Shown here: in pieces, positions 1-10,200 of the stretch
How positions within the stretch are numbered: the stretch's first letter is position 1
How the letters are laid out: each line of letters opens with the position of its first letter
DNA from: Albirhodobacter sp042466415
Lineage (GTDB): Bacteria; Pseudomonadota; Alphaproteobacteria; Rhodobacterales; Rhodobacteraceae
Length of the DNA: 64,000 bases
Reading direction: 5' to 3'
Assembly (NCBI RefSeq): GCF_042466415.1
Contig: NZ_JAXHCH010000002.1
Span: 558,001-622,000, forward strand
The notes under the pieces: model-generated
What the model saw: the letters and a program-made list of their open reading frames with translations, nothing else
Databases searched by the model: none
What the model was told of the DNA's origin: nothing
Program-made: the position numbers and the translations under genes

Positions 1-2130
1 GTGGAGCGGAAGGTTAAAGAGCTTATCCTGGCGTCGCGATTGGAAAAATCCTTGTCGAAGGACCGGATTTTGGAGCTCTATCTCAACGAGATCTTCTTGG
101 GCCAGAACTCCTACGGCGTGGCGGCGGCAGCCCAGACCTATTTCAATAAAACGCTCTCCGAACTCGCCCCGCATGAGGCCGCAACATTGGCCGCGATGCC
201 TGCGAGCCCGTCGAATTTCCACCCCGTTCGCAACATGGAACGGCTGGAGGGGCGGCGCAATTACGTCCTGAAAGAGATGGCGGAGAACGGCTATATCACG
301 CAAGAAGCGTATCAAGCGGAGCGGCTTTTGCCGGTGAAATCCGTTCAAAACGGCGATTATGAACCGTTCCGTAACGCCTTGCCACCGCGCGACTATTTCA
401 CCGACGAAATCCGTCGCCAGTTGTCGCGCAGCTTTGGCGAGGAAGAATTCTTCGGCGGTGGCCTCACGATCCGCGCGACGGTAAACCCGAAAATGCAAGC
501 CGTCGCGATGACGGCGATGCAGCGTGCGTTGGAGAATTACGACCGCTCGCAAGGGGTATGGCGCGGCACCGGCGTGAAGATCGAGGAAGATCAACTCGCG
601 GATGAGGCAACGTGGCGCGCGGCATTGGCGGCTGTGCCGACCTCTAAGGCACCGCGCGACGTGCCGGGGTGGATGCCTGCCGTGGTCTTGAGCCTTGGCG
701 CGAATGACGCCGTGTTGGGGATCGAGGGCGTCGAGGGGGCGGGCGAGCCGTTGACGGCCAAGGATGTTCAATGGGCGCGCAAACGTCTTGAGAACGGAAA
801 GCTTGGCAATAAAGCGCGTGTTGCGAGCGATCTTCTCGAGGTCGGTGATGTCGTCTTGGTGCGTGAGATGGTCGAGGATGCGTCGGGCGATTTCATTCGC
901 TGGACGCTGCGCCAGGTGCCGCAAGTGCAGGGCTCGTTCATGGCGATGGACGTCGATACCGGTCGCGTGATCGCGATGCAGGGCGGGTTCAGCTATCAAG
1001 CGTCGGTGTTCAACCGCACCACGCAGGCGCAGCGCCAGCCTGGCTCGTCGTTCAAACCCTTCGTTTATGCAGCGGCGCTGGATTCGGGATTCACACCTGC
1101 GACCATCGTTGTCGATGCGCCGATCGAGGTGAATACGCCGCAAGGTCTGTGGCGCCCGAAAAACTCGTCCAACAAGTTCTACGGCCCGACGCCGCTGCGC
1201 ACGGGGATCGAGCAATCACGGAACCTGATGACGATCCGGATTGCGCAAGAGATCGGCATGGATACGGTTGCCGGCTACGCAGAGCGTTTCGGCGTGTATG
1301 ACCCGATGCGACCTTATCTGGCGAATGCGTTGGGCGCGCAAGAAACCACGATGTTCCAGATGATTGCGGCCTATGCCATGTTCGCGAACGGCGGCGAGCG
1401 CGTGGAGCCGACGCTGGTGGACCGCGTGCAGGATCGGTGGGGGCGCACGGTGTATCGTCATGACCAGCGCAGCTGTGTCGAATGCACGACCGGTGCCTTG
1501 CCAAATGGCGCCGCGCCGCAGATCGTCACCAACCGCGAGCGCGTGATGGATGCGATCACCGCCTATCAATTGACCTCGATGATGGAGGGCGTTGTGCAGC
1601 GCGGATCGGGCAAAGGCGTCAATTTGCCTGTTCCGATCGCGGGAAAAACCGGCACAACCAATGATGCGAAAGATGTGTGGTTCATCGGGTATTCGTCGAA
1701 AATCGTCGCGGGTTGCTACATGGGCTACGACAATCCACGCAGCTTGGGGGCGGGGGCCTATGGCGGCACGCTATGCGTTCCGGTGTTCCAAGAGTTCATG
1801 AAAGAAGCCGTCAAGGAATATGGCGGCGGTAAGTTCCGCGTCCCTCCGGGCGGGCATTTCTTGAAAATCGACCGCTTCACCGGCGAGAAGCTTGCGGATG
1901 ACGCGACCGGCCCGAATGTCATTTCGGAGTATTTCCGCGACGGCGTGGAAGCGATCTTTGGTCTGGCGGCTTTGGTTGATGGCGGCTTCCAGATGGGGGC
2001 GAACCTGCCCTTGTTCGCGGCGGGTGAGGATGATGAGGGCGGTCAAGCCGTCACCACTTCGACGGGCGAGCAAAAAGTCATTCCCAAGAAAGCCACTTTC
2101 GGCACAATCTCCTCGGGCGGGCTCTACTAG
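1..2130 (+). CDS. mrcA: Penicillin-binding protein 1A (class A), 5' end cut by window
   Basis: Bifunctional peptidoglycan synthase of the inner membrane (glycosyltransferase GT51 plus transpeptidase). The visible 709 residues begin inside the glycosyltransferase domain (ILELYLNEIFLGQNSYGV near residue 25), so the membrane anchor and start of the domain lie before base 1 and the GTG at base 1 is not the true start. Transpeptidase motifs are intact: SSFK at residues 349-352 (Ser349 nucleophile), SRN at 406-408 and KTGT at 549-552. The region between the two domains fits the OB-like insert of PBP1A. The gene ends with TAG and is followed by a hairpin terminator. Identification is secure; the N-terminus is not visible. 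Confidence 0.93.
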   Translation: MERKVKELILASRLEKSLSKDRILELYLNEIFLGQNSYGVAAAAQTYFNKTLSELAPHEAATLAAMPASPSNFHPVRNMERLEGRRNYVLKEMAENGYITQEAYQAERLLPVKSVQNGDYEPFRNALPPRDYFTDEIRRQLSRSFGEEEFFGGGLTIRATVNPKMQAVAMTAMQRALENYDRSQGVWRGTGVKIEEDQLADEATWRAALAAVPTSKAPRDVPGWMPAVVLSLGANDAVLGIEGVEGAGEPLTAKDVQWARKRLENGKLGNKARVASDLLEVGDVVLVREMVEDASGDFIRWTLRQVPQVQGSFMAMDVDTGRVIAMQGGFSYQASVFNRTTQAQRQPGSSFKPFVYAAALDSGFTPATIVVDAPIEVNTPQGLWRPKNSSNKFYGPTPLRTGIEQSRNLMTIRIAQEIGMDTVAGYAERFGVYDPMRPYLANALGAQETTMFQMIAAYAMFANGGERVEPTLVDRVQDRWGRTVYRHDQRSCVECTTGALPNGAAPQIVTNRERVMDAITAYQLTSMMEGVVQRGSGKGVNLPVPIAGKTGTTNDAKDVWFIGYSSKIVAGCYMGYDNPRSLGAGAYGGTLCVPVFQEFMKEAVKEYGGGKFRVPPGGHFLKIDRFTGEKLADDATGPNVISEYFRDGVEAIFGLAALVDGGFQMGANLPLFAAGEDDEGGQAVTTSTGEQKVIPKKATFGTISSGGLY

Positions 2131-2153
2131 CGCGCGTCTGCGGGGCGAAAACA

Positions 2154-2183
2154 AAGCGCGGTGGGGGAACCTGCCGCGCTTTT
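2154..2183 (+). terminator. Hairpin terminator after mrcA
   Basis: Inverted arms AAGCGCGG (2154-2161) and CCGCGCTT (2174-2181) with a 12-nt loop, followed by a short T run, 24 bases after the mrcA stop. Confidence 0.65.
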
Positions 2184-2285
2184 GCGTTCTGGATGCAGCC
2201 CGCCCTTGCGGCGCGTGGGTGTTGCTCGTATATCGAACTGCCTCTCCCTGTCTCGGGGAAAGCGGTGAATTGAGAAGGTCCAACC

Positions 2286-3410
2286 ATGCGCGCTGAGATG
2301 ACGAATATTGTGGAAGCGGTGAAAAAAACGCTGAACCTGCTTGGCCAGCGGATGGATCTGGAGACTGCGCCGCATCGGTTGGAAGAATTCAACGCGATGA
2401 TTGAGGATGGTGATCTGTGGGCTGACCCCGCGCGGGCGCAAAAGCTGATGCGCGAGCGTCAGATGCTCATGGATCAACTGGAAACCTATCGCCGGATCGA
2501 TCGCGAATTGACGGATAACGTCGAGCTGATCGAGTTGGGTGAGATGGAGGAAGATCCCGAAATCGTCGGGGAGGCCGAGAAGGCGATGCGGAGCCTGAAG
2601 GCGTTCGCGCGCGAGAAAGAGTTGGAGGCGCTTCTCGACGGGGAGGCCGACGGCAACGATACCTTCTTGGAAATCAACGCGGGCGCTGGCGGCACGGAGA
2701 GCTGTGACTGGGCGTCCATCCTTGCGCGGATGTATGTGCGTTGGGCCGAGAAGAAGGGCTATAAAGTCGAGCTCCAATCCGAGAGTGCGGGCGAAGAAGC
2801 GGGCATCAAATCCGCCGCTTACAAGATTTCCGGCCCGAATGCCTACGGTTGGTTGAAATCGGAATCGGGCGTTCATCGTCTGGTGCGAATTTCCCCCTAC
2901 GATTCCGCCGCGCGGCGCCATACGTCGTTTAGCTCGGTTTGGGTCTACCCTGTGGTTGATGATAATATCGAGATTGAAGTGCAGGCGAATGATATTCGCA
3001 TCGATACCTATCGCTCGTCTGGCGCGGGTGGACAGCACGTCAACACGACGGATTCGGCGGTTCGGATTACCCACATGCCGACCGGTATCGTGGTAACGTC
3101 GTCCGAGAAATCACAGCACCAAAACCGCGATATCGCGATGAAGGCCTTGAAGTCGCGCCTCTATCAGATGGAATTGGACAAGCGGAACGCGTCGATCAAC
3201 GCGGCCCACGAAGCCAAGGGGGATGCGGGGTGGGGCAACCAGATCCGGTCGTACGTTTTGCAGCCCTATCAGATGGTCAAAGATCTGCGGACGGGGCATG
3301 AAACCTCCGATACGGGCGGCGTGCTTGATGGTGATCTGGACGGGTTTATGGCGGCGACACTCGCGATGGGCGTTGACGGCAAATCGCGCGCCGATGCGCA
3401 GGGCGATTGA
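2286..3410 (+). CDS. prfB: Peptide chain release factor 2
   Basis: RF2 (374 aa) ends translation at UGA and UAA codons. The GGQ peptidyl-tRNA hydrolysis motif is at residues 248-250 and the stop-codon recognition tripeptide is SPY (203-205), where E. coli has SPF. The reading frame is continuous from ATG 2286: the early in-frame UGA that forms the programmed +1 frameshift in many bacteria is absent, so the usual RF2 autoregulation is not expected. A GAGAAGG ribosome binding site lies about 7 nt before the start. A perfect 12-bp hairpin follows the gene. Length and motifs match the family. Confidence 0.97.
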   Translation: MRAEMTNIVEAVKKTLNLLGQRMDLETAPHRLEEFNAMIEDGDLWADPARAQKLMRERQMLMDQLETYRRIDRELTDNVELIELGEMEEDPEIVGEAEKAMRSLKAFAREKELEALLDGEADGNDTFLEINAGAGGTESCDWASILARMYVRWAEKKGYKVELQSESAGEEAGIKSAAYKISGPNAYGWLKSESGVHRLVRISPYDSAARRHTSFSSVWVYPVVDDNIEIEVQANDIRIDTYRSSGAGGQHVNTTDSAVRITHMPTGIVVTSSEKSQHQNRDIAMKALKSRLYQMELDKRNASINAAHEAKGDAGWGNQIRSYVLQPYQMVKDLRTGHETSDTGGVLDGDLDGFMAATLAMGVDGKSRADAQGD

Positions 3411-3465
3411 GCGCCGCAACCTAACAGGCAGAGTGATCTGCTTGGTCAATCATTAACATGACGTT

Positions 3466-3500
3466 CAAAGCGCGCCCCTCGGATGAGTGGGCGCGCTTTG
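3466..3500 (+). terminator. Strong hairpin terminator after prfB
   Basis: Perfect 12-bp stem, CAAAGCGCGCCC (3466-3477) against GGGCGCGCTTTG (3489-3500), loop of 11 nt, 55 bases after the prfB stop. The right arm ends in CTTTG. Confidence 0.8.
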
Positions 3501-3742
3501 CGCATCTCGCAGTCTTTGGGCACGGTCTTTGCGATCTCGGTGGCAGCGCCGAATGGATCTACGGGCTTAGTCGCCCACCCGGGAACAATTGCCGGCGCCT
3601 GATATGGCATTTGGGCTTGTCCGGTCGCGCCTCTGCGCGCAATCTGAGCGTAACCCCTGCGCGAGGGGGATCGGCTTGCAGGGGCCTGAATGCGCCGCGG
3701 ATAGCGCCAAGAGGATGGTGCGACACGCGGGGAGGAGGATGT

Positions 3743-4534
3743 ATGGGTGAACCAGTTAAAGAGGCATCAATTTTGCCAGAGCTCCGCGATATCGACGGAT
3801 CCGTTATCAGGGATGCGCTCGGGGCGGGGTGGCGGGACTTTCGGCGCGCACCGGCCTTCGGGATTGCATTCTCGCTCGTCTATGTCTTGGGCGGGGTTGT
3901 TTTGTATCAAGTATTCGCCGCGGCGGGTGAGGAATGGTGGCTCTTGCCATTCATTTTGGGATTCCCGCTTCTTGCCCCTTTTGCCGCGATCGGCATTTTT
4001 GAGGTCTCGCGCCGGATCGAGACAGGACAGCCGCTGATTTGGCGGGAGGTGCTCGGCGTTGTCTTCGCCCAGAAGGACCGCCAGATCCCATCAATGGCGA
4101 TGGTGATTTTGTTGATGTTCATGTTCTGGGTTTTCGTCGCCCACACGACCTTTGCCCTATTCATGGGGGTGTCGGCGCTGACCAATATCACCACATCGCC
4201 AGAGGTTATTTTGCAGGGCAACGGGCCGCTGATGCTGCTCGTCGGCACGTTGATCGGCGGCGGCTTTGCTTTGGCATTGTTCAGTTTTACGGTCGTCGGG
4301 CTGCCGCTACTGCTCGAATATGAGGTTGATTTCATCACCGCCATCATCACATCGGTGGCGGCGGTTCGCCTCAATCCGAAAACGCTGTTGAGCTGGGGCG
4401 CGATCATTGCTCTGGGTTTGTTTATCGGGATGGTGCCGATGTTCCTCGGGCTTTTTATCGCCTTGCCGGTTTTGGGCCATGCGAGTTGGCATATGTACCG
4501 CTTTTTGACGAACGAGAACACACTGCGGGGCTAG
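3743..4534 (+). CDS. DUF2189 family integral membrane protein
   Basis: Predicted 263-aa inner-membrane protein with about six hydrophobic segments (for example LVYVLGGVVLYQVF, LLPFILGFPLLAPFAAIGIF, VILLMFMFWVFVAH). The sequence pattern matches the DUF2189 family, whose function is unknown. The frame stays open upstream to 3458, but ATG 3743 is chosen because GGAGGAGG sits 4 nt before it and the protein becomes family-like there. The upstream extension is low quality and includes the prfB terminator. It stands alone between two terminators and converges with the bactofilin gene. Confidence 0.8.
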   Translation: MGEPVKEASILPELRDIDGSVIRDALGAGWRDFRRAPAFGIAFSLVYVLGGVVLYQVFAAAGEEWWLLPFILGFPLLAPFAAIGIFEVSRRIETGQPLIWREVLGVVFAQKDRQIPSMAMVILLMFMFWVFVAHTTFALFMGVSALTNITTSPEVILQGNGPLMLLVGTLIGGGFALALFSFTVVGLPLLLEYEVDFITAIITSVAAVRLNPKTLLSWGAIIALGLFIGMVPMFLGLFIALPVLGHASWHMYRFLTNENTLRG

Positions 4535-4556
4535 ATAGCTGGGGTTTAAATATGAG

Positions 4557-4584
4557 ACGGGCGGTGGAACCATCCACCGCCCGT
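4557..4584. terminator. Bidirectional terminator between DUF2189 and bactofilin genes
   Basis: Perfect 12-bp stem ACGGGCGGTGGA (4557-4568) / TCCACCGCCCGT (4573-4584) with a 4-nt loop, between convergent genes. Confidence 0.8.
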
Positions 4585-4609
4585 TTGAAACTCTACCGAT
4601 GCGCCGCGC

Positions 4610-5101
4610 TTATTCAGCGGTCGGTGGTGCAAGCTTTTTCTGGCTTTGGCCATTCGCGAGAGGGTCATCCTGACGCTGGACGGAGCCTTCGAAATGCGCT
4701 CCCGATTCAATCGCGATGGTCTTGTGGACGATATCGCCCTCAACCCGCGCTGTGGAGGTCAGGCGCACTTTCAAGCCGCGTACGCGGCCCATGATATGGC
4801 CGTGCACCACGACATCGTCCGCGACGATTTCGCCTTTGATCGTAGCGTTTTCGCCCACGGTCAAAAGATGCGCACGGATGTCGCCTTCAATGGTTCCTTC
4901 AACGACGATATCGCCCGTGGTGCGGATATTGCCGGTGATCGTAATGTCGGAGGACAGAACAGACGCCGAAGGCTTGGCGCGCGGAGCCGACGAGACGAAA
5001 TCGGTCCGTGCGGAGGTCGCAGGAGCGTCAGCCGCGTAGGGCTTATCGGTTTCGCCAGTGGCTTTCGGGCCGGGTTCGTTGATTTTGCTCTTAGAAAACA
5101 T
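4610..5101 (-). CDS. Bactofilin (polymer-forming cytoskeletal protein)
   Basis: 163-aa bactofilin. The first 50 residues form a polar, disordered tail. Residues about 50-145 hold the repetitive beta-helix pattern (ITITGNIRTTGDIVVEG, then GDI/GEI/GRV turns about every 16-18 residues) typical of the family. Bactofilins polymerise without nucleotides, bind the membrane and place cell-wall enzymes. Its ATG (5101) lies inside the last codons of the upstream M23 peptidase gene (11-nt overlap), so the two are probably translationally coupled and act together in cell shape or wall remodelling. Symbols differ between species, so none is given. Confidence 0.9.
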   Translation of the reverse strand: MFSKSKINEPGPKATGETDKPYAADAPATSARTDFVSSAPRAKPSASVLSSDITITGNIRTTGDIVVEGTIEGDIRAHLLTVGENATIKGEIVADDVVVHGHIMGRVRGLKVRLTSTARVEGDIVHKTIAIESGAHFEGSVQRQDDPLANGQSQKKLAPPTAE

Positions 5102-6407
5102 CGTTCGCCGCCTTGATGAATGTCATGGGGTTCGTGGGCTTGCCGGACACGCGGATCTCGTAGTGAAGATGCGGACCGGTTGACCGACCAGTGTTGCCCA
5201 TATCACCGATCAGGTCACCGCGCGAGACTTTTTGGCCTTTGTTCACGCGGATTTTGTTCAGATGGCCGTAGACGGTCGAGATCCCGAAGGCGTGTTGGAT
5301 CTTGATCACATTGCCGTAGCCGCGTTCGACTTCTGCGACGATTACGGTGCCGTCGGCGGGGGCGTAGATCGGAGTGCCAACGGGCCCTGCGAGGTCGACG
5401 CCCGCATGAAGCCGGCCCCAACGATAGCCGTAGGGCGAGGTGAAGCGGAAACCTGCTTTGACCGGCGTATCGAATGGCAATTGATCGACCGCGATTCGGT
5501 AGAGGTTCATTTTGTCGAGCTGGCTCAGGATCTTGCCTGCGCGTTCTTCATCTGCTGATGCCGCCGCACCGGAGGTCGAGAAGGCGATGGGCATGAGGGG
5601 CCCGCCCGATCCTGAATAGCCGCGACGCACTGTCGAGAGGACGGTATCCGGATTGACGCCCGCCGCTTTGAACATCTTGTCGAGCGGTGTCATCGAGACG
5701 TTCACGGCACCTTCCAGAGTTGAGAAGATCTCGTCGTTGCGTGCTTCCAGCATCCGTTTTTCTGCGGCAATTTGGTCTGCGGAGGCGCGCGCGTCTTGCG
5801 CCTCGCGGTTTGCGGTATCGCGCTGCCCTGCGGTGTCGTTGAGGGCAGAGGTCAGCATCTCGACGGTCGTGCCCATCTCGGCGGCGCGTGCGGCGGTGGA
5901 TGGTTTGCCATTGCCGCCAAGCTTGTCTTGCGCCTCGGCCAAGGTGACGCGGGCTTCGTCGCGCTCGCCCATTGTGCGACGCAGTGTTGCCTGAATCACT
6001 TCGATGCCGGTTTCGAGTTCGCGGCGGCGCTCTTCAGAGGCGAGCAGCGCGGATTGCATGCTCGAAACTTCGTTCAGCGCAAGTTGGAACCGGTTTTGTG
6101 CGTTGATCGCCTCGGAGGCGCGGCTGTCGCGTTCGGCGGAGAGTTGGTCAAGGCGGCGCTCAAAGGCCGTACGTGACAAACTCGCCTGATCTGCGGCAGA
6201 GCCGGACGAGATCCCGTCGATAAACAGCATCGATGTCGCGGTGACGGACCATCCGAACAGGGCCATCATCGAGGCCAGCGCCATTGCCTGCGGAACAGGG
6301 CGAAGGCGCAAGAATCGCGTCGTGGTGTCGGATTTGAGGAACAATCGCTGCTCAGGCAGCCACCGTTCGAGGGCCGTGTTTAGCCGGTTATAGATCCGTT
6401 TTGGCAA
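5091..6407 (-). CDS. M23 family metallopeptidase with membrane anchor and coiled coil
   Basis: 438-aa protein. One N-terminal membrane segment near residues 38-60 is followed by a long coiled-coil region (about 75-230, many Ala/Glu/Arg heptads) and a C-terminal LytM-type M23 domain. Zinc ligands are visible as HAGVD and the HLHYEIR motif, so the peptidase site looks complete and the enzyme should cleave peptidoglycan cross-bridges in the periplasm. The N-terminal part matches DUF5930-type Rhodobacterales proteins. The 11-nt overlap with the bactofilin gene suggests one operon, as in other bactofilin/M23 pairs. Confidence 0.9.
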   Translation of the reverse strand: MPKRIYNRLNTALERWLPEQRLFLKSDTTTRFLRLRPVPQAMALASMMALFGWSVTATSMLFIDGISSGSAADQASLSRTAFERRLDQLSAERDSRASEAINAQNRFQLALNEVSSMQSALLASEERRRELETGIEVIQATLRRTMGERDEARVTLAEAQDKLGGNGKPSTAARAAEMGTTVEMLTSALNDTAGQRDTANREAQDARASADQIAAEKRMLEARNDEIFSTLEGAVNVSMTPLDKMFKAAGVNPDTVLSTVRRGYSGSGGPLMPIAFSTSGAAASADEERAGKILSQLDKMNLYRIAVDQLPFDTPVKAGFRFTSPYGYRWGRLHAGVDLAGPVGTPIYAPADGTVIVAEVERGYGNVIKIQHAFGISTVYGHLNKIRVNKGQKVSRGDLIGDMGNTGRSTGPHLHYEIRVSGKPTNPMTFIKAANDVF

Positions 6408-6602
6408 CGTTTCGTCCCGTGTTACCCCGATTTACGCGAAGATTCTGCGTTCTTTCGGGCGTTTGCGCGCTCTCCAGATCTGAAAAGCACCTCGTTCGGG
6501 GGCGAATTAACAACCCCTGTGGTGGTCGTGCAACAGGTTTTATGAATTTTCAGGAGGCGCGACCGCGCGACAGGGGATTTTCGGCGGGACTTTGCCGAAA
6601 GG

Positions 6603-6632
6603 GCGGCGCGCTTGCCATGGGGCGCGCGCCGC
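6603..6632 (-). terminator. GC-rich hairpin downstream of bcp
   Basis: GCGGCGCGC (6603-6611) pairs with GCGCGCCGC (6624-6632) just after the bcp stop. There is only a weak T run on the leftward strand, so it is a possible rather than classical terminator. Confidence 0.4.
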
Positions 6633-6641
6633 GTTTGTGCG

Positions 6642-7124
6642 TTAATGTGCCAAGAGCGCTTTGGCCTGCGTCAGAACGTCCTCGGCGTGGCCTGCGACCT
6701 TCACCTTGGGCCAGATCTGCGCGATCTTACCTTGACCATCGATCAAGAATGTCGCGCGGGTGATCCCCATGTAGGTTTTGCCATACATGTTTTTTTCCGT
6801 CCAAACTCCGTAGCGCTCACAGGTATCGCCCGTCTCATCCGACAGCAGCGCAATCCCGAGCGCATGTTTGGCGCAGAACTTCCCATGTTTCGCGATCGTA
6901 TCCTTCGAGATGCCCAACACTTGCGCGCCAGCGGCGGCGAACTCGGGTGCGAGCCTCGTAAAATCAAGGGCCTCGGTGGTGCAACCGGGCGTGTCATCCT
7001 TGGGGTAGAAATAGAGAATAACGGCCTTGCCGCGCAGCTCCGACAGGCTGATCTCGATTTCAGTTCCATCCTCCGCAATCGCGGGGAGTTTGAATTCGGG
7101 CGCGGTTTCGCCGATGGAAAGCAT
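6642..7124 (-). CDS. bcp: Thioredoxin-dependent peroxiredoxin (BCP/PrxQ type)
   Basis: 160-aa peroxiredoxin that reduces hydroperoxides in the cytoplasm. The peroxidatic cysteine is Cys48 in the motif DTPGCTTE. The usual nearby resolving Cys (five residues later in E. coli BCP) is absent. A Cys in the context GKFCAKH further along could serve instead, as in other BCP subtypes. Divergent from the large AsmA-like gene, with the promoter region of both in 7125-7276. Confidence 0.93.
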   Translation of the reverse strand: MLSIGETAPEFKLPAIAEDGTEIEISLSELRGKAVILYFYPKDDTPGCTTEALDFTRLAPEFAAAGAQVLGISKDTIAKHGKFCAKHALGIALLSDETGDTCERYGVWTEKNMYGKTYMGITRATFLIDGQGKIAQIWPKVKVAGHAEDVLTQAKALLAH

Positions 7125-7276
7125 GGGGAAATCCTTTCAACAACTTGTTTGTTTACGTTTTATGCCGAAGTTGCGAGAGATAAAGGGTGAGGGCGAAAAA
7201 AGCTGTTACCATAAGCTTAATATCGCCTGATTTGGTTGCTTGCGCTGCGGTGATCCGCGCCCCGAAGGAGACTTAC

Positions 7277-10200
7277 GTGCCGCAAAGGCCGGAACACATG
7301 CGCAAGACGCCCGCGACAGACCTGCCTCAGGCCGACGCTTTAGCGCGTGATCCGCTTGGCGCTCGGCTCCGCGGCCTGTTTTCGCGCAAGGTCCGGTCGG
7401 CGCAGGAGGCCGCGCGCGCCGATCTACAAGAAGCGCTCCTTGAGAAGGATCCGTTTTTCACCGTGACGCGTGTGAAACGGAAACGGCGCGGCTTGATGGG
7501 TGTTTGGCTTTTGATTTCACTGCCGCTACTCGGGGTTGCGGCAACGTTTGCGGTGATGGCAATCACGCATCTGCCGGTGTCGGCCCCCGATTGGGTGATT
7601 GATCGCGCCGAGGCGCGGATTAACAACGCGATGGAGGGGTTGGCGCGCGTGCGCATCATTGGGGGCGCGGATTTGCTCGTCGATGAAGGCATTACGCCGC
7701 GCCTGCGCCTGCATGCAGTTGAATTGACGCGCCCTTCTGGCATGCCGATCGCCGCTTTCCCCGAATTGCGAATGACGGTCTGGGCCGCGCCTTTGCTGTT
7801 AGGGCGGGTCGAGCCGCGCTCTTTCCGGATCAGCGGCGCGCGGATCGCGATGCGCCGTTTGGAAGACGGTCGGCTGGATGTCGGGTTTGGTGGCGATTGG
7901 GCGATGTCGGGCGTTGGCCCGGCGAGCGTGAGCGAGGCGCTGGAACAGTTCGAATCCGTGTTCGAGACGCCCGCGCTTGCGCAGCTTGAACGGATCGAGG
8001 CGAATGATCTGGAGCTCCGCTTGGATGATGCGCGCCTTGGACGCACTTGGTGGGTGCGCGAGGGCAGGTTTAATTTGGCGCAAACGGCGCGGGATATCAG
8101 TGTCGATTTGGGCTTCGATGTCGGTGCGCAAAACGCATTGCCCGCCGCCGCGAGCCTGAGCATGTCGACGCGCAAGGATGGCCCTGAGGCCCGTTTGGGC
8201 GCACAGGTGCGGGCGGTTGCGGCGCGTGAGCTGGCGTTGCAATCGCCAGCGTTGGCGTTTTTGTCAGTGCTTGACGCCCCGATTTCGGGCGCCATCGCCA
8301 TGCAAACGGATGAGACGGGCAAGATGGGGCCGATGCGCGCCACCTTGGAGATCGGTGAGGGGGCCTTGACGCCCGAAGGCATTGCTCAGCCCTTGCCGTT
8401 CAACAACGGGAAGGTACGTTTGGCCTATAATCCCGCGTTGCAACGGGTTGATATTGAAGACTTCTCTATTGATAGCCGGACGCTACGATTATCCGCGAAA
8501 GCGACAAGCCATCTGGGGCCAATCGTCAACGGTCTGCCGCGCGAGACGGTCAGTCAGATCTCGATCAATGACCTTGCGCTCGATCCGGAAGGGATGTTCG
8601 AGACACCTGCGCGTTTCACCCAAGGCGCAGCCGATCTCCGCGTAAGTTTCTCGCCCTTCAAAGTCGAACTGGGGCAGCTTTCCCTGACCGGCGACAGCCA
8701 GCAGATCAACATGAAGGGAAAGGCCGTCGCGGGCGAGAAAGGGTGGGAGGTTGCGCTCGATACACAGCTTGGCGCGATTGATAAGGCAGATTTCCTGACC
8801 TTCTGGCCGCAGAATTTCAAGGAGAAAGACCGCCTCTGGGTGACCGAGAATATTGCGGAGGGGCGCTTGCAAAACGCCTATGCGGCGCTGCGTATCGCGC
8901 CCGAGCAGGATCCGAAACTGGCGTTATCGTACGAATTTTCGGATGCGAAGGCGCGGGTGGTCAAAACCCTGCCGTTGACGGAAAACACCCGCGGATTCGC
9001 CACGATTATGGATAACTCGCACCGCTTGATGGTCGAGACGGGGGATATTCCCGCCCCGAACGGCGCCGGGCGCGTGGATGTGGCGGGATCGACGCTGATC
9101 GTGCCCGATATCCGGATCAAGCCCGCGCCGGCGGAGGTTCGGCTGCGATCGAAGGGCGAAATTCCGGCCATTCTCGCGCTGTTGGATGAGGAGCCGTTCC
9201 GGATTTTGACCAAGGCCAATCTGGGGACAGATCTCGCGTCGGGGCAGGCGGAGGCGGTGACCGATCTTGACTTGGTCTTGAAGCCAAAGGTTTTGCGCGA
9301 GGAGGTCAGGTTCCGTGTCCGTGCCGACCTCTATGATGTGCAGTCCGACAAAATCGTGAAGGGCAAGGCGCTGACGTCCGATCATCTGGTTCTGACGGCG
9401 GATGATGCGGGCATCGCTATCGCGGGCAAAGGGGCGCTCAACGGGGTAGGATTTGAGGCGCGTTGGGCGCAAAATCTTGCGCGCGCTGCGAAGGGAAGCT
9501 CTGTCGTGGAGGGCGAGGTCGAGGTCAGCACCGCCAATCTCGCGAAACTGGGGGTGACTTTGCCGGCGGGATTGATGACGGGGTCCGGTCCGGCCGACAT
9601 CCGTGTTGATCTCAAAACGGGTGAGGTCCCGCGCTATGCGGTGGACACATCCTTGGCGGGGATCGGGTTGAATTTGCCGCAAATTGGGTGGCAACTCGGG
9701 CGTAACACGACCGGAAAACTGGCCCTATCGGGCCGCTTGGGCGCTGTGCCGACAGTTGAGGCAATTGCGCTGGATGCGGGTGGTCTTGCGGCGCAGGGGG
9801 CGTTGAAGATCGGCTCGAAAGGCCTTGAAAGCGCTAATTTTTCATCCGTGAAACTGGGCGGGTGGTTTTCCGGTGCGGTGGCCTTGGCGGGTCGCGAGGT
9901 TCGTATCAATAACGGGCGTGTTGATCTGCGCAATCTCCCCGACAGTTTCGCCTCCGGAGCCGCGGGGGGCAGCGCGGGCGCCGCCGCCTCGGGCAGCCGG
10001 ATCATCGCCAAGCTCGACCGCGTGACCGTCGCGCAAGACCTCACCCTCACGGGGGTCGCGGCGGATCTGACCACGCGCGGTGGGCTATCGGGCACGTTTA
10101 CGTCGGGGGTGAACGGCCAATCGCGCGTCACGGGCACGCTTGCGCCTGCGCGAGCGGGGGGGGCAAAACCTGCGGTGCGAATTGGCGCGCAGGATGCGGG

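Noticed and set aside
3458..3742. Upstream extension of the DUF2189 gene
   Set aside because: It starts inside the prfB terminator region and lacks a ribosome binding site; GGAGGAGG before 3743 marks the real start.
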